From positions 694,805 to 758,804 of the forward strand of contig CAVSCR010000007.1 of NCBI GenBank assembly GCA_963726575.1: DNA of 64,000 nucleotides, in the 5' to 3' direction. The stretch comes from CAVSCR01 sp963726575 (GTDB taxonomy: Bacteria; Actinomycetota; Actinomycetes; JAHEKZ01). Positions 52,501 to 59,570 of this stretch are shown here, one piece after another; positions within the stretch are counted from its first letter, which is position 1, and every line of letters begins with the position of its first letter. Made by a program: the position numbers and the translations under genes. The notes beneath the pieces are model-generated. The model had not been told where the DNA came from and did not search any database. It saw only the letters and a list, made by a program, of their open reading frames with translations.

Positions 52501-54500
52501 TCTCACCGGACGGCCGGACGCTGGCGATGGTAGACGACTCGGGTCATGTCGTGCTCGAGAGCACCGCGACCGGGCGCACGCTTGGTGCCTACGACATCCG
52601 TACCTTCAACGACATCGCGCCCTTCGCCTTCGCGCCGAACGGCACTCTCATCCGGTTCGCCGTGGGGTCCGACGATAGGTTCCGTGCGGTGCTGATCACC
52701 GACACCCTCACCGGCCGCGTGCTCCACCGTTTGTCACTGCCGCGCATCGTCGCGGAGGCGGGAACGGCCAGCGGCTCGGGCTCGATCATCCTGTCAAGGA
52801 ACGGACGGCGACTCGCGGCCATCCTCGCTGCCCCCGGGGACAGTTCGGGACCTTCCGGCACGCTCCTGCAGTGGCGCCTCCCGAGTGGGCGACGGTTCGC
52901 CTCGCCGATCACGCTTCCCGGGGACGGCGCGGCATACGCGGCGAGCTACCTGCCCGGAGGCACCCAGCTGCTGATCTCCGGGCCGCACACGGAGATCATG
53001 AATGCCGCGACGGGGAAGGTCGTGCGCACCTACCCCGCCGCCACGGGGCTGGACGCGACGCTGAGCCCGGATGAGAGGATCGCCGCGTTCCCCCAGGGGA
53101 CAAGCTCCGTGGAGTTCCTCGACCTGACCACCGGCAGGATGGCCCGCTCCAGCGACTCGGCCTCCGAGGGCGTCGGGTCGATGGTGTTCACCCCCGACGG
53201 GAAGCAGCTCCTCACGGGTAGCACCGTCCAGAGCCCTACGTCTGCCGTGTCGATCTGGGACGTGGGGTCCCAGTCGCTGGTGCAGAACCTCGACGGACCG
53301 GCGGCCGGGGCGGGTGACCTCGCCGTGAGCCCCGACGGGGACTCGCTCTACGCGAGCAGCTTCGACACGACGGTGACCGAGTGGGATCTCTCGGGTGCGC
53401 GCGGGCTCGCGAACACGTTCCAGGCGGCCCGGAGCGATGCCAACCTCGCCGCATGGAACGTCGCGATGAGTCCGGACGGTCGCACGGTCGCGGTAGGAGA
53501 CAGCCACGGCGTGGTGCACCTGTGGGACACCACGACCGACCGTGAGATCCGAGCCTTCAAGGCCGTTCCGGCGGTTGTGACCTCGGTCTCGTTCGGCCCC
53601 GATGGCAAAACCTTGCTCGTTTCGGGGATCACGCAGCAGGGATTCAGCGGTCATGAACTCGGGCAGGCGTTCCTGAGGGTGTGGTCGATCGTCCCCACCC
53701 CCAGGCTCGAGCGATCGCTCGTCGGCATGAACACGCTCGCGAACTGGGCCGCGATCAGCCCCGACGGATCGACGGCCGTCGCGATCGGCTTCGCGGATCA
53801 AGCGGACGCGAAGAAGGGCCTCGGTCAGGTTGCCGAGTGGAGCATGACGACAGGCGCCCCGCTGGCACCGCCGATGGACCTTGGGCATGGTCCGGCGAAT
53901 GACGTCGTCTTCGCGCCGCACGGCACCGAGGTCGCGACGGTCTCGGGCGGATGGGTGAGCATCGTGGATCCGGCACGCCGTACGACGTTGCGTCAGTTCA
54001 AAGTGTCGGATGCCGCGTACACATGGGCGGTCGCGTTCTCCCCTGACGGGGCGAAGATTGCCACGGGCGACTTCGCCGGGTTCCTGCGACTGTGGGATCC
54101 GCACACGGGGAAGCCCCTCTCGCCGGCCGTCACGGCCTCCCAACTCGGCATCCTGGGGATCTCGTGGAATCCATCCGGAACCCGGATCCTCACCGTGGGC
54201 GGCGACGCCACGGCGCGGCTCTACGACGCGTCAACGCTCCAGCAGATCGGCCCGGCGATGCCGATCACTCAGGGGCTGGGGATCGGAAGCCTGTCCAACG
54301 ACTGGGGCACGTTCTCCGCCGACGGGTCGGAGTTGGTGCTGACGGATGCTTCCGGTCGAGTGTGGATCTATCCGGCGACCCTCACCGCCTGGAAGGCTCG
54401 CGCCTGCGCCGTGGCGAACTCCCAACTGAGCCGCGCCGACTGGGCGCGATTCCTTCCCGGCCGGCCGTATCGCGACGTGTGTCCCTCGCCGAGAGTCTAG
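49593..54500 (+). CDS. Cyclase-like / P-loop NTPase / nSTAND1 / transmembrane / WD40 protein
   Basis: A 1635-residue protein. Residues ~10-170 are a class III cyclase-homology domain: metal Asp18 (IGDVRGYTRF) and Asp62 (LRGDEVLAVF) are present, but the purine-specifying Lys is Glu58 and the partner Asp is Val, so adenylate cyclase activity is doubtful. A first ATPase domain has P-loop GQSGIGKT at 232. A second, nSTAND1-type, has P-loop GASGSGKT at 485 and DQFEEIFT near 562. One transmembrane helix is near 873-893. The C-terminal ~650 residues are WD40-like repeats (MALSPDGRTLAM, VAMSPDGRTVAVG, VAFSPDGAKIATG). STAND proteins act as switches for signalling or defence; here a ligand-sensing propeller would be on the far side of a membrane helix. 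The gene is the main cargo of the tRNA-Lys island. Confidence 0.85.
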   Translation: MTEGVPPEGNLRTFLIGDVRGYTRFTAEHGDAAAAALATTFAALARDATEARSGRVIELRGDEVLAVFASTAQAVRAALELQTTCAEETAIDPSLPLLVGIGIAAGEPVPVEDGYRGVALNLAARLCSTAAAGEVNVSAWVADLAGLDHEVRFLDRGTVELKGFPEPVAYLSATKPDGRAPFIQIGSPPPGGLPVQLDTSLPMVGREHEMRWARGTLRQARRGAGRVVFVSGQSGIGKTRLAAQLALEAESMGAVVRYAGAGGTAVADMLGAIGSARTAAEPTLVVLDDLDAAGDQTAVALAHAVTSIQTRPVMVMALVQDPGATAALASVVERVDERGDGHRPLGVLDPDDVREVCRTYAGDDLSEAPLESIARSSGGVPGRIHELASEWAHDEASRRLTAAAEWFAAGRERRTAGLGFANNVIGLKLDRLYRVPDSEDDQTSCPYMGLASFRAEDAGSFFGREALVGELAARIVGVGLLGVIGASGSGKTSLLAAGLRSSLAAGLLPGSASWRQVAMRPGEHPMAELRRALDGPASGEADPIGWAADSLQAGERLVLIVDQFEEIFTTCSDPAEADAFVDALVMAGGDPDRAVVVLALRGDFYGRTAEWPALAEALSANHVLVGPMSDQELRRAIELPARRGGLRVESALLDRLVSEVADAPGGLPLLSTTLVELWGERAGGWLRLDTYERTGGIKGAVARLAEQTFDALSPAEGDVARAMFLRLVGPGEGDAITRRRVPLAEFDLDADQQTADVMARFLRDRLLTADDRSVEVAHEALLREWPRLRSWLAEDAQGRELRAHLTTAATTWHEAGEEDSELYRGARLSTTLDWAGTHDAELNEQERRFLTESRRASEREGDRQRRANRRLRGLLAGVAMFLVLSLVGGSIALIQRGKAQHAATVALSQSLGARAIVEPRLDTAMLLGAEAANLDPSTTAQSDLLTTLLRVPTVVRTFRDTANRLNGMALSPDGRTLAMVDDSGHVVLESTATGRTLGAYDIRTFNDIAPFAFAPNGTLIRFAVGSDDRFRAVLITDTLTGRVLHRLSLPRIVAEAGTASGSGSIILSRNGRRLAAILAAPGDSSGPSGTLLQWRLPSGRRFASPITLPGDGAAYAASYLPGGTQLLISGPHTEIMNAATGKVVRTYPAATGLDATLSPDERIAAFPQGTSSVEFLDLTTGRMARSSDSASEGVGSMVFTPDGKQLLTGSTVQSPTSAVSIWDVGSQSLVQNLDGPAAGAGDLAVSPDGDSLYASSFDTTVTEWDLSGARGLANTFQAARSDANLAAWNVAMSPDGRTVAVGDSHGVVHLWDTTTDREIRAFKAVPAVVTSVSFGPDGKTLLVSGITQQGFSGHELGQAFLRVWSIVPTPRLERSLVGMNTLANWAAISPDGSTAVAIGFADQADAKKGLGQVAEWSMTTGAPLAPPMDLGHGPANDVVFAPHGTEVATVSGGWVSIVDPARRTTLRQFKVSDAAYTWAVAFSPDGAKIATGDFAGFLRLWDPHTGKPLSPAVTASQLGILGISWNPSGTRILTVGGDATARLYDASTLQQIGPAMPITQGLGIGSLSNDWGTFSADGSELVLTDASGRVWIYPATLTAWKARACAVANSQLSRADWARFLPGRPYRDVCPSPRV

Positions 54501-54598
54501 GAACCTAAGCCTCGTGCCGAATTGATCATCTCGAAACCGACGCATATCCGCGAAGTCATCCCTGCCGGTCCGGTCTTGTGCCCTCTGCCCTCCCCTCC
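54501..54598. other. Intergenic, nothing recognised
   Basis: Short non-coding stretch between the giant NTPase gene and the candidate right attachment site. It is pyrimidine-rich toward its end (CCCTCCCCTCCCC). No tRNA remnant is visible before the repeated tRNA 3' end. Confidence 0.4.
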
Positions 54599-54723
54599 CC
54601 CACCAAGCCTTTGGGAAGGAAGGCTCCCCCCAAGCGGTTAGAACCCGGACAAGTGCGAATTGGCTTCGGCTGGCCGGTAATCGATTGGCAGCACATGTCG
54701 GCACGTCCGTGCGCCACGATCCA
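54599..54723 (+). repeat. Candidate island attachment site (right) and border repeat, copy 3
   Basis: It begins with the same 17 bases as the tRNA-Lys 3' end and flank (CCCACCAAGCCTTTGGG, 54599-54615) and GAAGGAAGG, then a diverged version of the border repeat, ending in TCGGCACGTCCGTGCG (54708-54723). Direct orientation relative to copy 1. It marks the probable right end of the island. Confidence 0.65.
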
Positions 54724-54849
54724 GGGGTGACCGGAGCCGGCCACGAGACGCTCTGGCCTCAGTAGTCCTGCGAGCGCCAGGGACTCCGCGTCTGATACGT
54801 GGCAAGGTGGCGAGCCAGGAATCTGGTCCCGATCACAGGGCGGCGGGTC

Positions 54850-55188
54850 ATGGTTGAGGTCGCTGAAGGGGTCTTCCGCTCGAACGTCGACACCGATGAG
54901 TACGAGCTTGACGAGGAGGCTGGGGGTGGGATTGTCCACCACGTGTTTCGCGACGATGACGACATGCAGGCTGGCCTCTTCTGGGCACCGCTGGGTCCGG
55001 GCCAATCGGAGTTCTTCGAGTTCACCCAGAACGAGTCTTTCCTGGTGTTGGAGGGCTCGGTCGAGATCGAGATCGAGGGCGGCCCAGTCTTTGAGCTCCA
55101 GGTTGGTGATATGGCATCCATCCGCCGCGGCGTGCGATGCGTTTGGCGGGAGCGGGCGGGTTTCAAGAAGTTCTGGGTCTCCTCCTAG
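54850..55188 (+). CDS. Cupin-domain protein
   Basis: A 112-residue single cupin. ATG 54850 (MVEVAEG) is taken as start; a GTG at 54799 in frame would add 17 basic residues. The beta-strand pattern QNESFLVLEGSVEIEIEGGP, then LQVGDMASIRRGVRCVW follows cupin motif 1 and 2 spacing, but metal-binding His residues are mostly absent. Function unknown; perhaps a small-ligand binder. It is the first gene outside the island. Confidence 0.75.
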   Translation: MVEVAEGVFRSNVDTDEYELDEEAGGGIVHHVFRDDDDMQAGLFWAPLGPGQSEFFEFTQNESFLVLEGSVEIEIEGGPVFELQVGDMASIRRGVRCVWRERAGFKKFWVSS

Positions 55189-55293
55189 CGGATCTGTTCG
55201 TCAGCTCAGAGCGATCTGTGGCGAGAACTGGACCGAGGGCCTCACATCCATGTGTTCGCCATCCGCGCCTCGGTCGGGTCAACGGTGGCACGG

Positions 55294-55749
55294 TTAGTCA
55301 ACTGCCCGGAAGAGTTGCCAGCGGTTGGGGACACCTTTGAGGTCGTGCACGCCGGCATCCTCGAACAGCAGGCCTGAGCCGGCGACCAGATCTTTGACGG
55401 TGGAGGACACGAGCACCTCAGACGGTCGGGCGAGCGCTGCGACCCGCGCACCGACATGCACGGCGATGCCCTGGACATCCTCCCCGACGAGCTCGATCTC
55501 ACCGGTGTGACAACCAGCCCTGATCTGAAGACCGATGCCGCTGACGGAATGGCCGATCGCCTGCGCACAGCGAACCGCGCGGGCGGGTCCGTCGAACGTC
55601 GCCAACAATCCATCGCCGGTGCAGTGAACGTAGCGCCCGCGGAACCGCTCGATTTCGGCCTTCGCCCGCGCGTCGTGGCTGGCCAGCTGCGCTTTCCACG
55701 CGCTGGCAGAACGTGTTCGGCGCTGCAGCACTCCTCCTATATCTGACAT
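55294..55749 (-). pseudogene. N-terminally truncated class III nucleotide cyclase domain
   Basis: 151 codons encoding most of a cyclase-homology domain: EIERFRGRYVHCTGDGLLA contains the second metal Asp, DGPARAVRCAQAI, RAGCHTGEIELVGEDVQGIAV and VHVGARVAALARPSEVLVSS follow, ending HDLKGVPNRWQLF. The first strand with the first metal Asp is missing, and the Lys four residues before Asp is His. It probably represents the 3' part of a longer gene truncated by the neighbouring ORF. Not expected to be catalytic. Confidence 0.75.
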
Positions 55750-55976
55750 TCGCCGCCCTTGTCCTGGCCCTTGTCCTCTATGTCGCGTACTGGGTCATTC
55801 GGCTGGCGGTGCATCACGGCATGCGCGACGCATTGCGTAGCCCGCTGACGAGCCGCTCACCTGTCCCCGTGGCGTTGGTCTGTTCCAGCCGGCGACCTGC
55901 GACGAGATCTCGAGGGACTTACCCGCCGGAGGAAGCGGGTATCCAAGCGGGTGGCGCTCACGCCTTGGCGCGATGA
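55713..55976 (+). CDS. Possible small one-helix membrane protein
   Basis: From GTG 55713, antisense to the start of the truncated cyclase. The first 37 residues (LLLYLTFAALVLALVLYVAY then WVIRLAVHHGMRDALR) resemble small actinobacterial membrane proteins with an amphipathic follow-on helix; after residue ~40 the sequence becomes Arg/Pro-rich and is probably not conserved. A remnant or a short true gene; low certainty. Confidence 0.35.
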   Translation: MFGAAALLLYLTFAALVLALVLYVAYWVIRLAVHHGMRDALRSPLTSRSPVPVALVCSSRRPATRSRGTYPPEEAGIQAGGAHALAR

Positions 55977-56023
55977 TGGTCAGCGGCGCGACTGCGCCAC
56001 GACTGAGCGACAGGGGTGGGTCG

Positions 56024-56518
56024 GTGGCATCGCACGCACAGATCACGTCGGCCGAGCAGGCAGCAAGCGATCGGCTGGTGCTTGCGTTCGGTTGGCTGCA
56101 GGGAGCCGCGAACCGGTTGGAGTACATCCTGGGGCGGGCCATCGAGCAGGAGTGCGGTATCAGCCATCTGATGTTCGAGGTGCTGCTGATTCTTGGCCGG
56201 GCCGGAGGGCCAGGAATGTCGATGGGGTCCATCGCCCAGGAGCGCGTCCTCACCACTGGGGGTGTGACGAGACTGGTTGATCGGATGCTGGCGGCGGGGC
56301 TGGTGACTCGTGATGCGAACCCCGGGGATGGCCGGGGTCGGCTCGTCAGACTGACCCCTCTGGGGGAGGAGACCGCGGTCCGGGCGGCGCGTCTGCACGC
56401 GGACAACGTGCAACGGTTCCTCCTGGACCCGCTGCCCGCGGAGCATCGAGAGCAGTTCACCCGCGACCTGCGCACAGTGAGCCTCGAGGCGGGTAACGCG
56501 TTGCCCCGGTTGCGCTGA
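56024..56518 (+). CDS. MarR-family transcriptional regulator
   Basis: A 164-residue winged-helix regulator. GTG 56024 is preceded by AGGGGTGGG; ATG 55973 is an alternative giving 17 extra residues. It shows YILGRAIEQECGISHLMFEVLL, SIAQERVLTTGGVTRLVDRM (recognition helix) and DARNPGDGRGRLVRLTP-type wing (here DANPGDGRGRLVRL). A perfect palindrome 12 bp after its stop is a likely operator for the following genes. Confidence 0.9.
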   Translation: MASHAQITSAEQAASDRLVLAFGWLQGAANRLEYILGRAIEQECGISHLMFEVLLILGRAGGPGMSMGSIAQERVLTTGGVTRLVDRMLAAGLVTRDANPGDGRGRLVRLTPLGEETAVRAARLHADNVQRFLLDPLPAEHREQFTRDLRTVSLEAGNALPRLR

Positions 56519-56530
56519 GGGCCCTCCGGA

Positions 56531-56550
56531 ATACCTGACTTGTCAGGTAT
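56531..56550. promoter_or_regulatory. MarR-type operator
   Basis: ATACCTGAC-TT-GTCAGGTAT, two perfect 9-bp arms with a 2-bp centre, located between marR and the DsbA-like gene (60 bp before its ATG). Size and symmetry fit a MarR dimer site. It may overlap the promoter of the downstream genes. Confidence 0.75.
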
Positions 56551-56609
56551 GTTGCTCGGACGACCACCCGCGGGAAGGCGGGCTCGGAAACCGAGGAGGC
56601 ACGTCGCTC

Positions 56610-57230
56610 ATGAAGCTCGTCTACGTCTTCGACGCCTATTGCGGCTGGTCGTTCGGGTTCGTGACGACCTTGACCGAGTTCGTGCGACTTCACCCCGAGC
56701 TGGACGTGGAAGTGGTTTCCGGTGGCTTGTTCACGGGTTCCCGCCGCGTGCCGATCCGCGAGTTCGGGTACGTCCAGGGCGCCAACGCCAAGATCAGCGA
56801 GCTGACCGGGGCCAGGTTCAGTGCCGGGTACGAACGGCTGATCGCGGACGGCTCCTTCGTGATGGATTCCGAGGCCGCCGCTCGGGGTGTATTCGCGTTG
56901 CGGCGGGCCGCGCCCGGTCGCAGCGTAGAACTTGCGGCTGCGGTGCAGCACGCGTTCTACGTGGAGGGTCTGAGCTTGTCGGACCCGGCCACCTATGTCG
57001 CGATCGCTGAAGCGGCTGGCCTGGACGCGGACAGCGTGGTCGCCGCGTTCGGCTCGCCGGCTGCGGCTGCCGCCGCGCAGGACGAGTTCGACCGAGCGGC
57101 CAGCCTCGGCGTCCACAGCTATCCCACGCTGCTGGCCGTCGATGGCGACCGCGCAACGGTTCTGGCCGTCGGTCAGACCAGCGTCGACCAGATCGAGAAG
57201 CGCCTAAGGGCCCTCACCTTCGTGTCCTGA
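56610..57230 (+). CDS. DsbA/FrnE-like thioredoxin-fold oxidoreductase
   Basis: A 206-residue thioredoxin-fold protein with DAYCGWSFGF near residue 9. The active site has only one Cys (CGWS), so it resembles FrnE/HCCA-isomerase-like members rather than a classical disulfide oxidase. The helical insert (RGVFALRRAAPGRSVEL) and the cis-Pro region HSYPTLLAVDGDR are present. No signal peptide, thus cytoplasmic. ATG 56610 with GAGGAGG upstream. First gene after the operator, likely repressed by MarR. Confidence 0.85.
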   Translation: MKLVYVFDAYCGWSFGFVTTLTEFVRLHPELDVEVVSGGLFTGSRRVPIREFGYVQGANAKISELTGARFSAGYERLIADGSFVMDSEAAARGVFALRRAAPGRSVELAAAVQHAFYVEGLSLSDPATYVAIAEAAGLDADSVVAAFGSPAAAAAAQDEFDRAASLGVHSYPTLLAVDGDRATVLAVGQTSVDQIEKRLRALTFVS

Positions 57231-57277
57231 ACGTCTCAACCATCCCCTGTCCCCCTCGTTCGGAAGGAATCAACCTC

Positions 57278-58084
57278 ATGAGCACCCTCGACTTCAAGGT
57301 CATCGACCTGGACTTCCCCGTCGGCTCCAAGAACAAGACCGCCACCTTGATCACCGGTGAGGACCAGGTGTTCTTGATCGATGCCGGGTTCACGCGCGCC
57401 GACGGCCACCGCCTAGTCGCCGAGATCCTCGACACCGGCAAGACACTGACCAAGGTCTTCATCAGCCACGCCGACCCCGACTTCTACTGGGGCGCCGAGG
57501 TCATCGCCGACGCCTTCCCCGACGCCGAGATCGTCGCCACCCCGCTGGTGATCGAGCACATCCAGGCCGCCTACGAGGGCAAGCTCAAAGCCTGGGAGGC
57601 CATCGGTGTCAACCGTCCAACCCGACTGGTCGACCTAACCGAGCTAACCGGCAACATCACCTTCGAGGGTCACGTGTTCGAGCTCAAGGGTGGCCACCCG
57701 GGACTGCCCGACCGCCACTACATGTGGCAGGCCGAGCACCGCGCGATCGTCGGTGGGGTCCTGCTGTTCCAGAACGAGCACGTCTGGGTCGCCGACACCG
57801 CCACCCCAGCAGACCGCGCGGTCTGGATCGAGCTGCTGGACGAGATGACTGCTCTGGACCCCGCCTTCGCCGTACCCGGCCACCGCCTGCCCACGACCAC
57901 TGTCGACGCGAGCCCGATCGCCTACACCCGCGACTACCTCACCAGCTTCGAGACGGAGCTGCCCAACGCCGACAGCGGGCAGGCGCTGACCGCCGCGTTG
58001 GTCGCCCGCTACCCCGACGCCGGCATGCTCATCGCAGCCCAGCTCGGCGCCAAGGTCGCCAAGGGCGAAATGACCTGGGGCTGA
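57278..58084 (+). CDS. MBL-fold metallo-hydrolase
   Basis: A 268-residue metallo-beta-lactamase-fold protein. The metal loop is ISHADPDFYWG in place of the classical HxHxDH, so the ligands are partly altered (only one His and two Asp); downstream GGHPGLPDRHYMW and the FAVPGHRLPTT His are visible. This variant is a recurring subgroup in actinobacteria and proteobacteria. It is 47 bp after the DsbA-like gene and 3 bp from the NTF2-like gene, so it is in the same unit. Substrate unknown. Confidence 0.85.
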   Translation: MSTLDFKVIDLDFPVGSKNKTATLITGEDQVFLIDAGFTRADGHRLVAEILDTGKTLTKVFISHADPDFYWGAEVIADAFPDAEIVATPLVIEHIQAAYEGKLKAWEAIGVNRPTRLVDLTELTGNITFEGHVFELKGGHPGLPDRHYMWQAEHRAIVGGVLLFQNEHVWVADTATPADRAVWIELLDEMTALDPAFAVPGHRLPTTTVDASPIAYTRDYLTSFETELPNADSGQALTAALVARYPDAGMLIAAQLGAKVAKGEMTWG

Positions 58085-58087
58085 ACC

Positions 58088-58507
58088 ATGAGCCAGACGC
58101 CAAGCTTCGACGCTTCCACCGCCCCCGCCGACGTGGTGAGGCGCCAGTACCTCGCCTCCGCGAACGGCGATCTCGAAGCCCTGCGGGCCACTCTCGCTGA
58201 CGACGTCGAGTGGACCGAGATGGCCGGCTTCCCTCTGGCTGGCACTTACCGCACGCCCCAGGGAGTCACCACAGCCGTCATGGAACGGCTGGGCGAAGAC
58301 TGGGACAACTGGACCGCCCATGACGACCACTACGTCGTCGACGGGGAGAACGTCGTTGTCCTGGCCCGCTACACCGCCGGCAATAAGGCCACCGGCAAAG
58401 ACATCGACGTGCGCGTGGCCCACCACTTCGTCGTCCGCGGCGGCCACATCGTCCGCTTCGAACAGTTCGTCGACACCGCCAAGGTCCGCGAAGCCATGCC
58501 GATCTGA
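58088..58507 (+). CDS. NTF2/SnoaL-like protein
   Basis: A 139-residue cone-fold protein: VVRRQYLASANGDLEALRATLADDVEWTEM, then GTYRTPQGV, ending VVRGGHIVRFEQFVDTAKV, as in SnoaL-like/ketosteroid-isomerase-related proteins. Begins 3 bp after the MBL gene. Likely binds or isomerises a small hydrophobic compound made or detoxified by the cassette. Confidence 0.88.
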   Translation: MSQTPSFDASTAPADVVRRQYLASANGDLEALRATLADDVEWTEMAGFPLAGTYRTPQGVTTAVMERLGEDWDNWTAHDDHYVVDGENVVVLARYTAGNKATGKDIDVRVAHHFVVRGGHIVRFEQFVDTAKVREAMPI

Positions 58508-58570
58508 CCAGCCCCGCTTTCGATCCGGCCTCACCCGATTGTGCAGCGCGGTCAGGCGTGAACGCGCACG

Positions 58571-58588
58571 GATCGGCACGTCTGTGCG
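58571..58588 (+). repeat. Short palindromic motif, copy a
   Basis: GATCGGCACGTCTGTGCG, with GCAC/GTGC arms. One member of a family found in successive gaps (59172, 59478, 60428), and at 54708 and 45022. It lies between convergent genes. Confidence 0.6.
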
Positions 58589-58631
58589 CGGTCTTAGGCA
58601 GCACCTCATTCGGCGTGATCGTTCACTCCAG

Positions 58632-58997
58632 CTAGAACGGTCCGAGAGTGCTGACGACGGTCAGGACCGTCAGCGACAAGCCGGCTAGCGCCCCGATCCC
58701 CGCCGGGATCAAGCCCTGACGCTGCCCTGCAAGGTTGGCCCGCATGCCGTAGAACGCGGCGGTCACGCATGGCACCAAGAAGACGACGATGGCCACCAGG
58801 GCTGTGACGAGATCGACCCACAGAGGGGCGTCGGCGTTCTCTGGCTTATAGCCGAACCATTCGTACAGAAGAAGGGTCAGCACGACCGAGACGAACAGAA
58901 ACGCCGGAATGAGAACAACGCTGATCCAGGCGAGCAGCGCCGAGTTGTCAGCCCGAGGGCTGTGTTGAAGAGATCGGTCTTGTGCTGTGAATGACAT
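58632..58997 (-). CDS. Small membrane protein of unknown function
   Basis: A 121-residue protein from ATG 58997, which has GGGAGG 8 bp upstream; an earlier ATG lacks a site. Three hydrophobic segments: ISVVLIPAFLFVSVVLTLLL, LVTALVAIVVFLVPCVTAAF and GIGALAGLSLTVLTVVSTL, with a loop NADAPLW. Proteins with a hydrophobic PCVTAAFYG pattern occur in actinobacteria without known role. Confidence 0.75.
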   Translation of the reverse strand: MSFTAQDRSLQHSPRADNSALLAWISVVLIPAFLFVSVVLTLLLYEWFGYKPENADAPLWVDLVTALVAIVVFLVPCVTAAFYGMRANLAGQRQGLIPAGIGALAGLSLTVLTVVSTLGPF

Positions 58998-59171
58998 GAT
59001 CCACACCTCCCTCACTTCTATCGTCTGACAACGCTCCCCAGTCACGTCAGGGGCAGAGGTCCTCGCTTCGACCAGCGACCTGGACCCTGCGGTCAGGTTG
59101 CCGAGACCCCACCGGCTTACCCCAAACGTGCGTGCGGGCTCCTGCCGATCGGTGCATCCTCATGTGCACGC

Positions 59172-59189
59172 GATCGGCACCTCCGTGCG
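59172..59189 (+). repeat. Short palindromic motif, copy b
   Basis: GATCGGCACCTCCGTGCG, in the gap before DUF4177. A related half-motif (CGATCGGTGCATCC) lies 20 bp upstream. Confidence 0.6.
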
Positions 59190-59253
59190 CTCACGAACTC
59201 GCCCGAAACGGGTGGCAGACTGGCGACCCGAACGAAGGCCCTGGAGGCTGCAC

Positions 59254-59453
59254 GTGCACGAGTACAAGGTCCTCACGGAGCGAGACAGCAAGTTCCTGGG
59301 TCGATTCGACCCGGAATCGCTGGAGGCAGTGCTCAACGACTACGCCAAAGATGGGTGGCGAGTTGTCAGCGGCTTCCTCGCCACCAGTGTCTGGAAGTCC
59401 TCGAAACAGACATCGTGGTGATCCTGGAACGCGACAAGCCAACTACCGGTTAG
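59254..59453 (+). CDS. DUF4177 family protein, frame-disrupted as read
   Basis: Starting at GTG 59254 behind GGAGG, the product begins HEYKVLTERDSKFLGRFDPESLEAVL and YAKDGWRVVSGF, which is DUF4177. After ATS (~59387) the normal ending appears in another frame as LEVLETDIVVILERDKP to the TAG at 59451. One missing base around 59385-59390 explains this; an intact protein would be ~66 residues. Function unknown. Confidence 0.75.
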
Positions 59454-59477
59454 CAGTCACCGGCGATCAGCCCGCGA

Positions 59478-59493
59478 ACGGCACATCGGTGCG
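59478..59493 (+). repeat. Short palindromic motif, copy c
   Basis: ACGGCACATCGGTGCG, in the gap between DUF4177 and the GNAT gene. Same GCAC-N4-GTGC core as the other copies. Confidence 0.55.
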
Positions 59494-59570
59494 CATCTCC
59501 TTGGTGGGTTCCTTTGCTCGGTCGGTGGCGTGGTGGACACTTCCCGCGGGGGCGGTAGGGAGCGTGCTTG

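Noticed and set aside
52794..54143. 449-codon minus-strand frame opposite the WD40 part
   Set aside because: Follows the repeats of the WD40 gene in antisense; no family signal.
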